Origin: [Anoxybacillus] calidus
GTDB lineage: Bacteria > Bacillota > Bacilli > Bacillales > Anoxybacillaceae
Assembly: GCF_013760845.1 (NCBI RefSeq)
Contig: NZ_JACDUU010000006.1
Span: 124,001 to 188,000 of the forward strand
Reading direction: 5' to 3'
Length of the DNA stretch: 64,000 nt
Of this stretch, positions 9,821 to 19,085 are shown in pieces (the stretch's first letter is position 1; every line of letters starts with the position of its first letter). The notes beneath the pieces were generated by a model that saw nothing but the letters and a program-made list of their open reading frames with translations, was not told the DNA's origin and searched no databases. Position numbers and translations under genes: made by a program.

Positions 9821-10351
9821 TTAAAAATTCACCTTATTTTTCTCTGCTTTATACCATTTACGAAGTTGGTTAATATGGGCTTGGTGGTATCGATTATGGT
9901 CAGCGATATGCCAAATTCCCCAGCGAATCGTTGCTTTTTTTCCGTTTTCATATTCAACGATTTTATCCCATTCACTATCAGTTAACTGATAACAAATAGA
10001 CTGAAACATATTGAATACGTCATCATAATCAGTAAGAAGTGTTTCCAATGAAATTCCATAAATTAAAGGAATTTGATTGTTTTTATCGAACATTGGCCCA
10101 TATTTTTCTTCAAGCAACTTTGGTACTGGCTCACCCTTGATTCTATAAACCCACTTAAGATCTACATACGCTAAATGTCTTATTAACTGTGCTGTGCTAT
10201 TATATTCTTGATTTGGACCTTTATAATCTAATTCTTCCTGGGACATACCTGCAACAATAGATTTTAATCGTTTATAATTACCATCAACCATCGAAAACAG
10301 CATACCTATAATAGATTCCATTTTTGGTTCGCCTTTTAAATCCAAAATCAT
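9821..10351 (-). CDS. DinB family protein
   Basis: 176 aa, the normal size of a DinB/YfiT-like four-helix-bundle metalloprotein. The three conserved metal ligands are visible as His in IRHLAYVDLKW (about residue 59) and the two in HIADHNRYHQAHI (about 148-156). Family members are putative thiol-dependent (often bacillithiol) transferases in Firmicutes; the substrate here is unknown. Start ATG at 10351 with GAGGTG 7 bases upstream. It is a single-gene unit in a mosaic of similar cassettes, preceded by repeat R3 copy A. Confidence 0.85.
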   Translation of the reverse strand: MILDLKGEPKMESIIGMLFSMVDGNYKRLKSIVAGMSQEELDYKGPNQEYNSTAQLIRHLAYVDLKWVYRIKGEPVPKLLEEKYGPMFDKNNQIPLIYGISLETLLTDYDDVFNMFQSICYQLTDSEWDKIVEYENGKKATIRWGIWHIADHNRYHQAHINQLRKWYKAEKNKVNF

Positions 10352-10420
10352 TCATTTCACCTCAACTCATAGCTAAATCCCAATAATTCTTTTATTTTAC
10401 TTAAACCTTATTACTCTTTC

Positions 10421-10505
10421 TTGTTCTACTAAACTGCCTATTAGCCAACCGTGCTATGAACGTAGCGCCACAGATTATATAAGAAATGCTGTTCTTACAT
10501 GAGAG
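10421..10505. repeat. R3 structured repeat, copy A
   Basis: Begins TTGTTCTACTAAACTGCC, then TTAGCCAACCGTG, a first hairpin around CTATGAACGTAG, the conserved CCACAGATTAT, and a second hairpin TAAGAA / TTCTTA. The second stem differs in sequence from other copies but keeps pairing. It ends 2 bases before the stop codon of the gene at 10507. Confidence 0.75.
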
Positions 10506-10506
10506 T

Positions 10507-11091
10507 TTAATAAGAATGTTCAATATGAAAAACGTTAACCTTATACCAAATATCTTGCCAGTTCTTTTTTGTTATTCGTTCTTCGTAAATTTGTGCTCGT
10601 TCTTTTGATTCTTGAAAATAGGGTGTCGGTTTTACTTCCAAGTTAATCACATCATCTACTCCCCAAGGAGCAACCAAAATGATGTCATTCTTTTCATCTA
10701 ATTTTACACCTAAAGATGTGGCTGTTTCTGGAAACTTTGATATCGCATCTACGGAAGATGAATAAGGAGGAATGTTATTGACAACGTGCATTCTTGCCTC
10801 ATTTTTCACTGACCAAGGAATGTCAGGAAGGATATTTCTTAACCTAATTTCTAATCTTTTTTCTTCTAATTCTTCCATATTGGTATCATCAAAATAGATA
10901 ACGTCAATATCTGGAATAGGAGTTCTTTCTTTAAAGCCATGTAACGTATCCCATATTTTCGAACGAACAAATCCAGCACAAATCCACCAATCAGGTAAAT
11001 TCAACGACTTTACTGCTCTTAATATATTCATCATCCACTCGTCTTCTTTAATCAGTTGAATAATACCTTTCTCATTTTTGATCATCATCAA
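10507..11091 (-). CDS. Nucleotidyltransferase family protein (NTP_transf_6 / DUF925)
   Basis: 194 aa, full length for this family (COG3575). Seen: WWICAGFVRSKIWDTLHGF (about 35-53) as the G-x-x-R nucleotidyl-transferase core and TPIPDIDVIYFDD (about 57-69) with the paired Asp metal ligands; DAISKFPETATSLGVKL and VAPWGVDDVINLEVKPTPYF are typical C-terminal family motifs. Biochemical role unknown. The start is one of three adjacent ATG codons; the frame overlaps the upstream short frame by a few bases. It sits between repeats R3-A (downstream) and R2-c (upstream) as an isolated accessory gene. Confidence 0.87.
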   Translation of the reverse strand: MMMIKNEKGIIQLIKEDEWMMNILRAVKSLNLPDWWICAGFVRSKIWDTLHGFKERTPIPDIDVIYFDDTNMEELEEKRLEIRLRNILPDIPWSVKNEARMHVVNNIPPYSSSVDAISKFPETATSLGVKLDEKNDIILVAPWGVDDVINLEVKPTPYFQESKERAQIYEERITKKNWQDIWYKVNVFHIEHSY

Positions 11092-11400
11092 TTAATTTCC
11101 CCCAACCAAACGTATATTCCTGTTATCGCATAAAACCCAAAATATAGAAGAGTTTTTTCCATTAAACTATCCTTTACTTCAACAAGAGAAGCATTACTTC
11201 CTGCTTGTTGAAATAATACTTCTGTTCGTGAACCCTTCACCGTTATCTGCCACATTATTGAACAAATGAGGAACCAATAGGGATTGTAATTCCCCACATG
11301 ACGAAAGCAGAAATCTTATTCAACACAATCATAGTGAACTCTCAATGATAAAAATCCAATCGAAAGAACTAAACCATAAACAATTGCAACCATCATAGCG
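11088..11400 (-). pseudogene. Broken small membrane-protein gene carrying an R2 repeat
   Basis: Minus-strand pieces in different frames read MMVAIVYGLVLSIGFLSLRV (11398-11339), NKISAFVMWGITIPIGSSFV (near 11320-11250) and LYFGFYAITGIYVWLGEI (11150-11095). All are hydrophobic and look like consecutive membrane segments of one small protein. Frame changes separate them, and an R2 repeat interrupts the middle. The apparent 69-aa open frame (11088-11297) runs straight through the repeat and is therefore probably accidental. Original family not recognised. Confidence 0.45.
11170..11224. repeat. R2 repeat, copy c
   Basis: CCTTTACTTCAACAAGAGAA, then GCATTACTTCCTGCTTGTTG and AAATAATACTTC. The stem is weakened by two changes in the right arm, but the block is clearly the same family as copies b and d. 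Confidence 0.75.
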
Positions 11401-12328
11401 GTTCCCCTTTGTTATGCGACAGTATACGATTTTCTTTATTTTGTTGACTATAAATCATAAAAAGGATTCCACTAAACACAAACAATGCCCCTATCCCATG
11501 GATGATTGTTAATGGTTCATGAGAAAATACAGTTCCCATAACCGTTGCAGATATAGGCATCACATTGATAAATACAGATGCAGTTGATGCTCCAACATTT
11601 TGTATACCTCTATACCACCAAACAAAGCTGATAGCAGAAACAATAATAGCTACATATAGGACGCTTAGCCAGTCCTCCCACCTACTGCTTTTTATTGAAT
11701 CCAAAGAGGTATAGTAAATAGCTAAAGGAGATAATAATATCGTTCCAAAGCCTGTTGCATAGGTCGTTGCAGTTAATGGGCTGTATTTTTTCATGACAAC
11801 CTTTCCAATCACTGAATAAATACTCCAACTTAGACAGGCAGAAATTAAGACCAAATCAATCGGAGCAAATCCAAGTTCTAAAACAACACCTAATTGTCCA
11901 TTAGTAATAATATATAAAGCCCCAAATAAAGCCGTTATCAACCCCAGTATACTCTTCCAATTTATTTTCTCTTTCAGGAAAATAGCTGAAAATAGCGTGA
12001 TTAAAGGAGCATTTACAGCGATGACCAAAGAACTTTTTACAATAGGTGCATATTTAGTCGCGATAAAAAAACAAATGTTATACAAAAAAATCCCCGTAAG
12101 ACCAAGTAACGTAAACATTCCCCAATCCTTTTTCGTCGGAACTGGTTGTTTAGGTTCCTTCCACCACATCAAAGGAAATAAAATGAGGCTTGCTCCAAAA
12201 AAACGAAAGAAAGCAACTGTGACAGGATGCAAACTTTCTGTTGAAATTTTCCCCGCAACAAAAGCCCCACCCCAAATGGTTGTAGTTAAAAATAGAAGAG
12301 CATAGGTTTTGATCTTGCTTGTTCGCAT
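11393..12328 (-). CDS. EamA/DMT-family transporter
   Basis: 311 aa with ten predicted membrane helices in two EamA (DUF6) repeats, the drug/metabolite transporter superfamily. Seen: TTTIWGGAFVAGKISTES at the first helix, RFFGASLILFP in helix 2, and the second repeat from about residue 155 (SACLSWSIYSVIGKVVMKK). Family members export amino acids, metabolites or drugs; the substrate cannot be read. The start at 12328 is preferred to 12346 because GAGGAGG lies 6 bases before it. Transcribed divergently from a LysR-type regulator across a 118-base gap, the usual layout for an inducible exporter controlled by that regulator. Confidence 0.88.
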   Translation of the reverse strand: MRTSKIKTYALLFLTTTIWGGAFVAGKISTESLHPVTVAFFRFFGASLILFPLMWWKEPKQPVPTKKDWGMFTLLGLTGIFLYNICFFIATKYAPIVKSSLVIAVNAPLITLFSAIFLKEKINWKSILGLITALFGALYIITNGQLGVVLELGFAPIDLVLISACLSWSIYSVIGKVVMKKYSPLTATTYATGFGTILLSPLAIYYTSLDSIKSSRWEDWLSVLYVAIIVSAISFVWWYRGIQNVGASTASVFINVMPISATVMGTVFSHEPLTIIHGIGALFVFSGILFMIYSQQNKENRILSHNKGEPL

Positions 12329-12446
12329 TAAAAGTCCTCCTCGCATATAAGAAATTTTTGTTATAATAAATTTTACAAAAATTTTTTCTATAGGTGTTAT
12401 TGATAATCATTGATACCGTAAATCAATATTTTTGATAGGAGCCAAG

Positions 12447-13331
12447 ATGGGGATGAATATTGATTATTTACAAACATTCCGTGAAGTGGCTAAATGGAAC
12501 AGTTTTACAAAAGCAGGAGAAATGTTGGGATATGCCCAATCAAGTGTAACGACACAAATCAAAAAGTTAGAGGAAGAATTCGGGGTTGTTTTATTCGAAC
12601 GTTGGGGAGGAAAAATCAAATTAACCCAAGCAGGCGTAGAATTATTAGAATATGCAAACAAAATTATAAGCTTGCTGGAGGAAGCCAAACAAAATCTTTC
12701 AGAGCAAACTGAGCTTTCTGGAACTTTATCCATTGGTACAATCGAGTCGATTGCAGGTTTTTATCTTCCACCGTATTTACAAGCTTTCAAAAACAAGCAC
12801 CCAAAGGTCAACTTGCTGCTTCAACAAGGAATTTGTAAAGATTTATTGAAAGGGATAAAAGAAGGTAAATATGATTTAGCCATCATACTTGATAAAAAAC
12901 AAGAAGACCCTGACTTAAATTTTATCACAATAAAAGAAGAACCATTGGTTTTAGTTGCCAAACCAAATCACCATTTGGTTCAATTCAATAACGTAAGCAT
13001 AAAGGATTTAAATGGTGAAAAGTTAATTGTTACAGAGCAGAGATGTAGTTATCGTGAAATAATAGAAAGTTTATATCGTAGCTATGTCATACGATTTGAA
13101 TACTCGATTGAATTAGAAAGTATAGAAGCCATTAAACGCTGTGTATCATATGGTCTTGGAATCGCGTTTTTACCGCTAATGACTGTGGATGAAGAAATAA
13201 AAAAAGGAGAATTAGCTTGTATTCCCCTTTCTCACCCAGAACTAAAAGTGTATTTGCAATTGGTTTACCATAAAAAGAAATGGATTTCACAATCAATGCA
13301 ACGATTGATAAACCTATTATTGGAGGGTTAA
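12447..13331 (+). CDS. LysR-family transcriptional regulator
   Basis: 294 aa: N-terminal winged helix-turn-helix (NIDYLQTFREVAKWNSFTKA, then AQSSVTTQIKKLEEEFGVVL, residues about 3-60) and a C-terminal periplasmic-binding-like effector domain (from about residue 90, GTLSIGTIESIAGFYLP). Start at 12447 with AGGAG 6 bases upstream (the frame is open to 12432). It is divergent from the EamA transporter gene, so it probably controls that gene and itself; the intergenic 12329-12446 is AT-rich and would hold the operator. Effector unknown. Confidence 0.88.
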   Translation: MGMNIDYLQTFREVAKWNSFTKAGEMLGYAQSSVTTQIKKLEEEFGVVLFERWGGKIKLTQAGVELLEYANKIISLLEEAKQNLSEQTELSGTLSIGTIESIAGFYLPPYLQAFKNKHPKVNLLLQQGICKDLLKGIKEGKYDLAIILDKKQEDPDLNFITIKEEPLVLVAKPNHHLVQFNNVSIKDLNGEKLIVTEQRCSYREIIESLYRSYVIRFEYSIELESIEAIKRCVSYGLGIAFLPLMTVDEEIKKGELACIPLSHPELKVYLQLVYHKKKWISQSMQRLINLLLEG

Positions 13332-13795
13332 TGTAATATTTATAAGGCTACCCTGAAAATAAGCGGTATACAAAGATATAAACTCAATAGTACGGGCAAT
13401 ACAGCTTATTTTCATGCATCGTTGTGCCCAAAATTGGCATAAGTGTCTCTGTCAGCTTTTCTGGAATGAATAATGTATATGCCCCCCCTTATTAAAGGTA
13501 GGATTAGTAATAAACTCGAAATTGTTAATTTGCCTCTTAATGCTATCTAAATTTTCTCCTTGAAAGTCTAATCCTACTTCTCCAATATACTTATTGGATA
13601 ATCTGCTTCTGCTATATCTTTTCACTTGATTTCATATGGACATTGATAGGTCACATCGAATAGCTCCAGTTCATTGGCATCCATGAAATTTTTCTTAGTA
13701 AACGTGGTATTCCTTCATTATCTCTTTCAATAGGAGCTATTTCACTTTTGTGATAAAATATATAGGAAAAAGATAACAAAAGGAGATGACGATTT
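13332..13795. pseudogene. Remains of an unidentified gene (minus strand)
   Basis: Minus-strand translation gives SIKRQINNFEFITNPTFNK (about 13545-13485), a frame change at the run of C/G near 13480, then AYTLFIPEKLTETLMPILGT (13476-13420). Further right, ANELELFDVTYQCPYEIK and IAEADYPISILEK appear in different frames. These read like protein, but many stops and shifts are present. I do not recognise the family. The pepT promoter must lie at the right edge of this stretch. Confidence 0.35.
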
Positions 13796-15028
13796 ATGAA
13801 ACACGAAATCATCGAACGATTTACGAAGTATGTGAAAATTGACACCCAATCGGATCCAAATAGCAATACTTGTCCTTCTACACCTGGTCAATGGACGCTT
13901 GCGAAGATGCTCGTAGAAGAGTTAAAAGCAATTGGTATGGAAGAAGTAACAGTCGATGAAAATGGTTATGTGATGGCGACTTTACCTTCCAATACCGATA
14001 AAGATGTACCAACGATCGGATTTTTGGCGCATATGGATACGGCAACAGATTTTACAGGAGCCAATGTCAACCCGCAAATCGTGGAGTCGTATGATGGCGG
14101 GGATATCATATTGAATGAAGAGTTACATATCGTTCTTTCTCCAACGGATTTTCCCGAACTCGCAAACTATAAAGGACATACGTTAATCACGACAGATGGC
14201 ACGACACTGTTAGGTGCAGACAATAAAGCAGGAATCGCCGAAATTATGACAGCGATGGCGTACCTCGTTCAACACCCAGAAATCAAACACGGAAAAGTTC
14301 GTGTCGCCTTTACACCGGATGAGGAAATCGGCAGAGGTCCACATAAATTTGATGTCTCGGCTTTTGGTGCCAAATATGCTTATACTGTGGACGGCGGCCC
14401 GCTTGGAGAGCTAGAGTACGAAAGCTTTAATGCTGCGCAGGCGAAAATCACGTTCAAAGGAAAAAACGTACATCCAGGTACAGCAAAAGGAAAAATGATT
14501 AACTCGATGAAAATGGCAATGGAATTTCACGAACATCTCCCAGCCAACGAAGCACCGGAACATACAGAAGGCTATGAAGGATTTTATCACCTTCTATCCT
14601 TCCAAGGCGATGTAGAAAAAACAACGCTTCATTATATTATTCGCGACTTTGACCGCCAACAATTTGAAGCAAGAAAAGTAAAGATGGAGGAAATTGCAGC
14701 AAAACTGCAAGAAAAGTACGGAAAAGAGCGAATCACCATCGAAATCAAAGACCAATATTATAACATGCGAGAAAAAATTGAGCCTGTCAAAGAAATCGTT
14801 GACATTGCGTACGAAGCAATGAAAAACTTAGATATTGAGCCAAAAATCTCACCAATCCGCGGCGGCACAGACGGCTCACAGCTTTCCTACATGGGACTGC
14901 CTACTCCGAACATTTTTACAGGCGGAGAAAACTTCCATGGCCGCTACGAATACATTTCTGTCGATAACATGATAAAAGCAACGAACGTCATTATCGAAAT
15001 CATAAAATTGTTCGAACAAAAGGCATAA
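13796..15028 (+). CDS. pepT: Peptidase T (tripeptide aminopeptidase)
   Basis: 410 aa, full length for PepT, an M20B zinc aminopeptidase that removes the N-terminal residue from tripeptides in the cytosol. Zinc-site motifs are all present: AHMDTATDF (His79, Asp81), [14 protein letters not shown] (bridging Asp about 142), TPDEEIGRG (catalytic and ligand Glu about 175), [13 protein letters not shown], and the C-terminal [20 protein letters not shown] and [21 protein letters not shown] precedes the ATG by 9 bases. It looks like a healthy core-type gene embedded among accessory cassettes and remnants. Confidence 0.96.
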   Translation: MKHEIIERFTKYVKIDTQSDPNSNTCPSTPGQWTLAKMLVEELKAIGMEEVTVDENGYVMATLPSNTDKDVPTIGFLAHMDTATDFTGANVNPQIVESYDGGDIILNEELHIVLSPTDFPELANYKGHTLITTDGTTLLGADNKAGIAEIMTAMAYLVQHPEIKHGKVRVAFTPDEEIGRGPHKFDVSAFGAKYAYTVDGGPLGELEYESFNAAQAKITFKGKNVHPGTAKGKMINSMKMAMEFHEHLPANEAPEHTEGYEGFYHLLSFQGDVEKTTLHYIIRDFDRQQFEARKVKMEEIAAKLQEKYGKERITIEIKDQYYNMREKIEPVKEIVDIAYEAMKNLDIEPKISPIRGGTDGSQLSYMGLPTPNIFTGGENFHGRYEYISVDNMIKATNVIIEIIKLFEQKA

Positions 15029-15061
15029 CACGCTCGTAAAGGCTGTCCATCGTTTTGATAT

Positions 15062-15200
15062 TATCCCCTTATAGTAGACAGAAAAAAGTAAAAGCTGATA
15101 CTGTTTACTATGAAGGGGTTTTTTCATGGAAAAAATCAGACAAACGGATTCAGTAGAATTTAAATTAGAAGTGGTTCAAAAGTATCTGAACAAATGCTGT
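15062..15200 (+). mobile_element. Left-end remnant of an IS3-family element
   Basis: CCCCTTATAGTAGACAG (terminal inverted-repeat type sequence) followed by a leader ending in GAAGGGGTTTTTTCATGG and the first codons of an IS3-type OrfA: MEKIRQTDSVEFKLEVVQKY. The frame then runs LNKCCSQ and dissolves. The same arrangement (CCCCTTTAAGTAGACAG, AAAGGGGATTTTTCATGG) occurs at 46568-46665, so two related elements have decayed in this window. Confidence 0.65.
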
Positions 15201-15296
15201 AGCCAAGTTATGATTTTCGATCTTTTGGTATGTACACTTTTGATTCCCCTCAAGCATTTTTACATATAAAAACGAAACGAAGATTAAGTTGTGCCC

Positions 15297-15375
15297 TCTT
15301 CAACTAACCTGCCCGTAGTCACCCATGAAGCGAGCTTCCCCACAGATGGCGAAGTTAATTCGCTCTTCCATAGAC
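15297..15375. repeat. R3 structured repeat, copy B
   Basis: TCTTCAACTAACCTGCCC, TAGTCACCCATG, first hairpin GAAGC GA GCTTC, CCACAGATGG, second hairpin GAAG / CTTC around TTAATTCG. Lies between the IS3 remnant and the htpX-like gene in an otherwise featureless 500-base gap. Confidence 0.75.
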
Positions 15376-15695
15376 ATGAAGCAGAATTAAATTCCTTAAT
15401 TGCTGTTCCAATTGTTGCTCAATAGTCATAGTTTCACAATCCTCTAATGCTAACCTAATTTTAGTTATACAAATTGTACCATTTTTTTCGCAATTTTAAT
15501 TACCTATTAAGAAGCTAATAATTTTACAATTATAAAATTACTGGAATCTTTCAAATCACTTAATACCAAGGAAAAAGCCTTTTTCTTGTTGACTTGTTTC
15601 AATTAGGGGATAATTAATTTTTTGAAAGATAAGCAAATATATTATGATAAAATAAAATATAAATGTAGAATACTTTTATAGAATGAGGGATTGAT

Positions 15696-16586
15696 ATGTT
15701 AAAACGAATTTCATTATTTGTTTTAACCAACTTACTGGTAGTTACCACTATTATCGTCATTACTTCGTTACTTGGTGTCAATCGATTCATATATGAAAAT
15801 GGTATTTATATCTCTGAATTATTAATATTCAGTTTGGTGGTTGGATTCACCGGTTCCTTGTTTTCTTTATGGATCTCTAGATGGATGGCAATTCAATTAA
15901 TGGGAGTTTATATTATTCATCCTCAACAACCTCGAAATAACGTAGAACAAATGCTTGTGGAAAAGGTGCACGGATTGGCTAAAAAAGCGGGTCTTCCTGT
16001 CATGCCAAAGGTAGGAATTTATGATTCTCCTGAAGTAAATGCCTTTGCTACCGGACCTAGCAAACGACGCTCATTAGTCGCAGTTTCTACTGGTTTACTG
16101 CAACACATGGACGAACAAGCCATTGAAGGAGTTTTAGCTCATGAAATTGCTCATATTGCGAATGGAGATATGGTAACCATGACGCTGCTCCAAGGAATTA
16201 TCAATACATTTGTAGAGTTTTTATCAAGGGTGATATCGTTTATCATCTCTAAATTTGTTCGCGAAGAACTGGCTCATATAGTGTATTTAATTTCTTATTT
16301 TGTATTTAGCATGGTTTTTTCTCTTTTAGGAATTTTGGTCGTTTTCGCGTTTTCTCGCAAACGGGAATATGCGGCTGACAAAGGCGGAGCAAAATTAGCT
16401 GGTAAAGAAAAAATGATCCATGCATTGAGACAATTACAATCTTCCCTAGGATGGATTGATAACAGTCACGCAGCGGTTTCTACCTTAAAAATCAACAACC
16501 AACAAAAACATTCTTTATTCTCCACATTATTCTCTACACATCCTAGTTTAGAAGAACGAATTGAATATCTACAAACATTAAAATAA
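15696..16586 (+). CDS. htpX: M48 family zinc metalloprotease HtpX
   Basis: 296 aa, full length for HtpX, a membrane-bound zinc protease that degrades misfolded membrane proteins. Two N-terminal membrane helices (about 5-27 and 38-60), the catalytic HEIAH at 149-153 (GVLAHEIAHIANGDM), two further helices (about 165-185 and 200-222), and the third ligand in SRKREYAADKGGAKLAG. Start ATG has GAGGGA upstream. A single-gene unit with its own terminator. It may be a second HtpX of the host, since such proteases are common in Bacillaceae genomes; that needs the rest of the genome. Confidence 0.92.
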   Translation: MLKRISLFVLTNLLVVTTIIVITSLLGVNRFIYENGIYISELLIFSLVVGFTGSLFSLWISRWMAIQLMGVYIIHPQQPRNNVEQMLVEKVHGLAKKAGLPVMPKVGIYDSPEVNAFATGPSKRRSLVAVSTGLLQHMDEQAIEGVLAHEIAHIANGDMVTMTLLQGIINTFVEFLSRVISFIISKFVREELAHIVYLISYFVFSMVFSLLGILVVFAFSRKREYAADKGGAKLAGKEKMIHALRQLQSSLGWIDNSHAAVSTLKINNQQKHSLFSTLFSTHPSLEERIEYLQTLK

Positions 16587-16591
16587 ATGAA

Positions 16592-16627
16592 TCGCCTATC
16601 TCCTTGGATGGAGATAGGCGTTTTTTA
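16592..16627 (+). terminator. Terminator of htpX
   Basis: Stem CGCCTATCTCC / GGAGATAGGCG followed by TTTTTT, immediately after the htpX stop. Confidence 0.95.
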
Positions 16628-16764
16628 TTAACCGTTAAAGTATCTTTTATATTTAGAAAGTACATCGAAACGGTTTCACGATGAATGTTCAAAAGTTCCA
16701 TTAAAACTCTTATTAAATTATACTGCCCTTTAGATGAATAAAAAAACGATGCCTTATAAGCATC

Positions 16765-16832
16765 GTCCGTTAGCCACCCATGCTAAGAACGCAGCACCAC
16801 AGATTATAGAAAAACTCTGCTCTTCTATAGCA
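16765..16832. repeat. R3 structured repeat, copy C
   Basis: TCCGTTAGCCACCCATG, then CTAAGAACGCAGCACCACAG and second hairpin TATAGAA / TTCTATA. The second stem has a sequence different from other copies but is fully paired. Directly preceded by a separate hairpin GATGC / GCATC (16748-16765). It lies in the leader region upstream of the methyltransferase gene. Confidence 0.75.
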
Positions 16833-16924
16833 GTTGAATAATTCTATATCTATTTGTCAGAATATTCCTAATTATTATGTTGGATAATTGGGAAACGTGA
16901 TATCAGTTAGTGGGAGGTTTAGAT

Positions 16925-17701
16925 GTGTTAAATAATAAAACTGATAGTGATAACTGGAATGCAAAGTTGTACGATCGTAAACATTCATTTGTCTCAAAAT
17001 TTGGAGAGGATTTGATTGAGTTGTTAGCACCAAAGAAAGGCGAGTATATCCTTGACCTTGGTTGTGGAACAGGAGATTTAACTTATAAACTTCATAAACT
17101 TGGAGTAAATGTTGTTGGTATCGATAAATCAGAAAATATGGTAGAACAAGCAAAAAAGAAGTACCCGCATTTAAAATTTAAGGTGCAAGATGCTTTAAAT
17201 CTTGATTATCATTGCGAATTTGATGCTGTTTTCTCGAACGCCACTCTTCACTGGGTAAAACCTCCAAAGCAGGCTTTAGATTGTATTTATAATGCCTTAA
17301 AACAAAATGGTAGATTTGTTGCAGAATTTGGTGGTAAAGGGAATGTTAAAATAATTACTGATGAAATCCTTAACCAATTTGAAAAATTAGGGATTGAATA
17401 TAAAGCTGAACTATTCCCCTGGTATTTTCCAAGTATAGGCGAATATTCAACGCTAATGGAGGAAGTGGGCTTTAGAGTTATTTTTGCTCAACATTTTGAT
17501 AGACCTACGCCGTTAGAGGGAGATAATGGAATAAGAAACTGGATTGAAATGTTCGGTAGGAGTATATTCGAAGGGTTAACCGAGGAAACAAAGAATTTAA
17601 TCATAACTCAAGTAGAAAACAACCTGAAAGGAATCTTATTTCATAACGGTGCGTGGTTTGCAGATTATAAACGAATTCGTGTAATTGGAATAAAAGAATA
17701 G
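16925..17701 (+). CDS. Class I SAM-dependent methyltransferase
   Basis: About 258 aa. SAM-binding motif I is clear (YILDLGCGTGDLTYKL, about residues 39-54), with the acidic end of strand 2 in GVNVVGIDKSENMVEQA and motif post-I/II in FDAVFSNATLHWVKPP. The closest named relatives are trans-aconitate/ubiquinone-type (Tam/UbiE-like) methyltransferases; the HWVKPP pattern favours the Tam-like group, but the substrate is unknown. The GTG start at 16925 is chosen for GGGAGG 7 bases upstream; the frame is open to 16910. Single-gene cassette with R3-C upstream and a terminator downstream. Confidence 0.88.
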   Translation: MLNNKTDSDNWNAKLYDRKHSFVSKFGEDLIELLAPKKGEYILDLGCGTGDLTYKLHKLGVNVVGIDKSENMVEQAKKKYPHLKFKVQDALNLDYHCEFDAVFSNATLHWVKPPKQALDCIYNALKQNGRFVAEFGGKGNVKIITDEILNQFEKLGIEYKAELFPWYFPSIGEYSTLMEEVGFRVIFAQHFDRPTPLEGDNGIRNWIEMFGRSIFEGLTEETKNLIITQVENNLKGILFHNGAWFADYKRIRVIGIKE

Positions 17702-17731
17702 AAAGAGGGGACCAAAATAGGTCCTTTCTTT
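17702..17731 (+). terminator. Terminator of the methyltransferase gene
   Basis: AAAGAGGGGACC / GGTCCTTTCTTT hairpin directly after the stop codon, followed by a T/C-rich tail. Stem contains one mismatch. Confidence 0.7.
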
Positions 17732-17811
17732 CACTACTCTCCCTTTATTTTAATAAAAAGTATTACTGTTGTTATTGCAGTAATGTCACTAAATCCTTTG
17801 ACAAAAGATAA

Positions 17812-18219
17812 CTAAATCCACTTTTCCATGAATATTAATTCATCCGTTTTAAAACCCATTTTTTCATAAAATCCTTGAACTTTACAATTATTCTTCTCAA
17901 TCAATAGATTTACTTTCTCACACCCGAGTTTCTTAAACCGTTTTTCAAGTTCCATTATGATTTCCCGACCTATATTTCGCCCTTGGTATTCTGGATCAAC
18001 AGCTAAATGATTGATCCATCCTCTTCTACCATCGTAACAACCCATTACCGCGCCTATAATTCGTCCATCTTCCTCTACGACGAAAAATAATTCAGAATCT
18101 CTTTTTAATTTTTTCTCAAGTCCTTCCATCGTATCAGAGCGAGATAAGATTAAACCCGCTCTTTTCCATAAATCAATTACTGCATCGAAATCGTTCAAGG
18201 TAAAGTCACGATATTTCAT
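17812..18219 (-). CDS. GNAT family N-acetyltransferase
   Basis: 135 aa. Acetyl-CoA-binding motif A is visible as VDPEYQGRNIGREIIMELEK (Q-x-x-G-x-G/A type, about residues 76-95) after IGAVMGCYDGRRGWINHLAV; motif B ends EKNNCKVQGFYEKMGFK. The pattern resembles ribosomal-protein/small-molecule acetyltransferases such as YpeA. Start at 18219 chosen for GGGTGG 7 bases before it rather than 18267. The acceptor is unknown. It is one of three unrelated GNAT genes in 17.8-21.6 kb. Confidence 0.85.
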   Translation of the reverse strand: MKYRDFTLNDFDAVIDLWKRAGLILSRSDTMEGLEKKLKRDSELFFVVEEDGRIIGAVMGCYDGRRGWINHLAVDPEYQGRNIGREIIMELEKRFKKLGCEKVNLLIEKNNCKVQGFYEKMGFKTDELIFMEKWI

Positions 18220-18346
18220 AGAACATCCACCCGCTTTTTTGCGTGAATATACCATATAATATATCAATTCATTTAACTAAAATGGTAAAATTTTACTGTT
18301 GGTTAGTTCAATTAAATAAGACACACCTTATCAAAGTGTTGTCAAT

Positions 18347-18790
18347 TTACAAATTCTTTTTCATAACAATTCTATTGTTGTTCACAACATAACCATTTTT
18401 TCTATAGAAGTTTTCTGCGAGTCCCCCATTGGAAGTTAAAAGATAAATGCTTTTAACATTTTTCTTCTGTAATTCTTCTTCTAAAAATTGGAGAAGTTTG
18501 GAACCATAACCTTTTCCTTGAGTTTCATTATTGATGCATAATTCCGCTAAATAAAAAGTTATTCCCTGATATGTTTTTTTGCTGTTTCCTGCTATAAAGC
18601 CAATCGGAGTTTCATTGTTTTTCCAAAAAAATCCCGTAAATTTAGGAGTATGTAATAAATCCATAAGCCTTTCTTTAGCAGTTTCATACGTCCAACTTTC
18701 ATTCCAAGGCTCACTATTAAAAACTTTAATATATAGTTCGATACATTGTTCCAAATTATCTGTTGTAATTGGCACAACTGTTTCTGCCAC
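18347..18790 (-). CDS. GNAT family N-acetyltransferase
   Basis: About 147 aa from a GTG at 18790, which has AAGGAGG 8 bases upstream. The longer open frame to 18862 runs into repeat R3-D and is not credible. Motif A is AELCINNETQGKGYGSKLLQ (about residues 87-106), motif B GGLAENFYRKNGYVV. N-terminal VVPITTDNLEQCIELYIKVF is typical of GNATs acting on aminoglycosides or small amines (AAC(6')-like fold), but no resistance function can be claimed. Confidence 0.83.
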   Translation of the reverse strand: MAETVVPITTDNLEQCIELYIKVFNSEPWNESWTYETAKERLMDLLHTPKFTGFFWKNNETPIGFIAGNSKKTYQGITFYLAELCINNETQGKGYGSKLLQFLEEELQKKNVKSIYLLTSNGGLAENFYRKNGYVVNNNRIVMKKNL

Positions 18791-18814
18791 CAAAAATTCC
18801 TCCTTCCAATATAA

Positions 18815-18896
18815 TTCTTCAACTACCCTGCCCTTAGCCAAACATGAAACAAGTTTCACCACAGATGATGGAAGTTAATTCATTCTTCCATGGGAG
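18815..18896. repeat. R3 structured repeat, copy D
   Basis: ATTCTTCAACTACCCTGCCC, TTAGCCAAACATG, first hairpin TGAAAC AA GTTTCA, CCACAGATG, second hairpin ATGGAAG / CTTCCAT, then GGGAGAC. Best-preserved copy. Lies immediately upstream of the GNAT gene that starts at 18790. Confidence 0.8.
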
Positions 18897-19085
18897 ACAA
18901 CCATACCGCATCTATGCATCACCATCAGAAGAATGAAAATGTGAAATATATTATGTCTATACTGCTCTTATAGCTGAAGTCAGAGGTCGATTACAAACTG
19001 ATACTTCGAGTTCGTATGGGAGTGTTGCCTTTTTGGATTCAGAAATTTTCAGGATAGTAGATAGTAAAACAGGAAACTTTGTTAA

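Noticed and set aside
11088-11297. 69-aa gene
   Set aside because: The frame crosses repeat R2-c and joins pieces of a broken membrane-protein gene in the wrong frames.
18791-18862. N-terminal extension of the GNAT at 18347
   Set aside because: It runs into repeat R3-D; AAGGAGG precedes the GTG at 18790.
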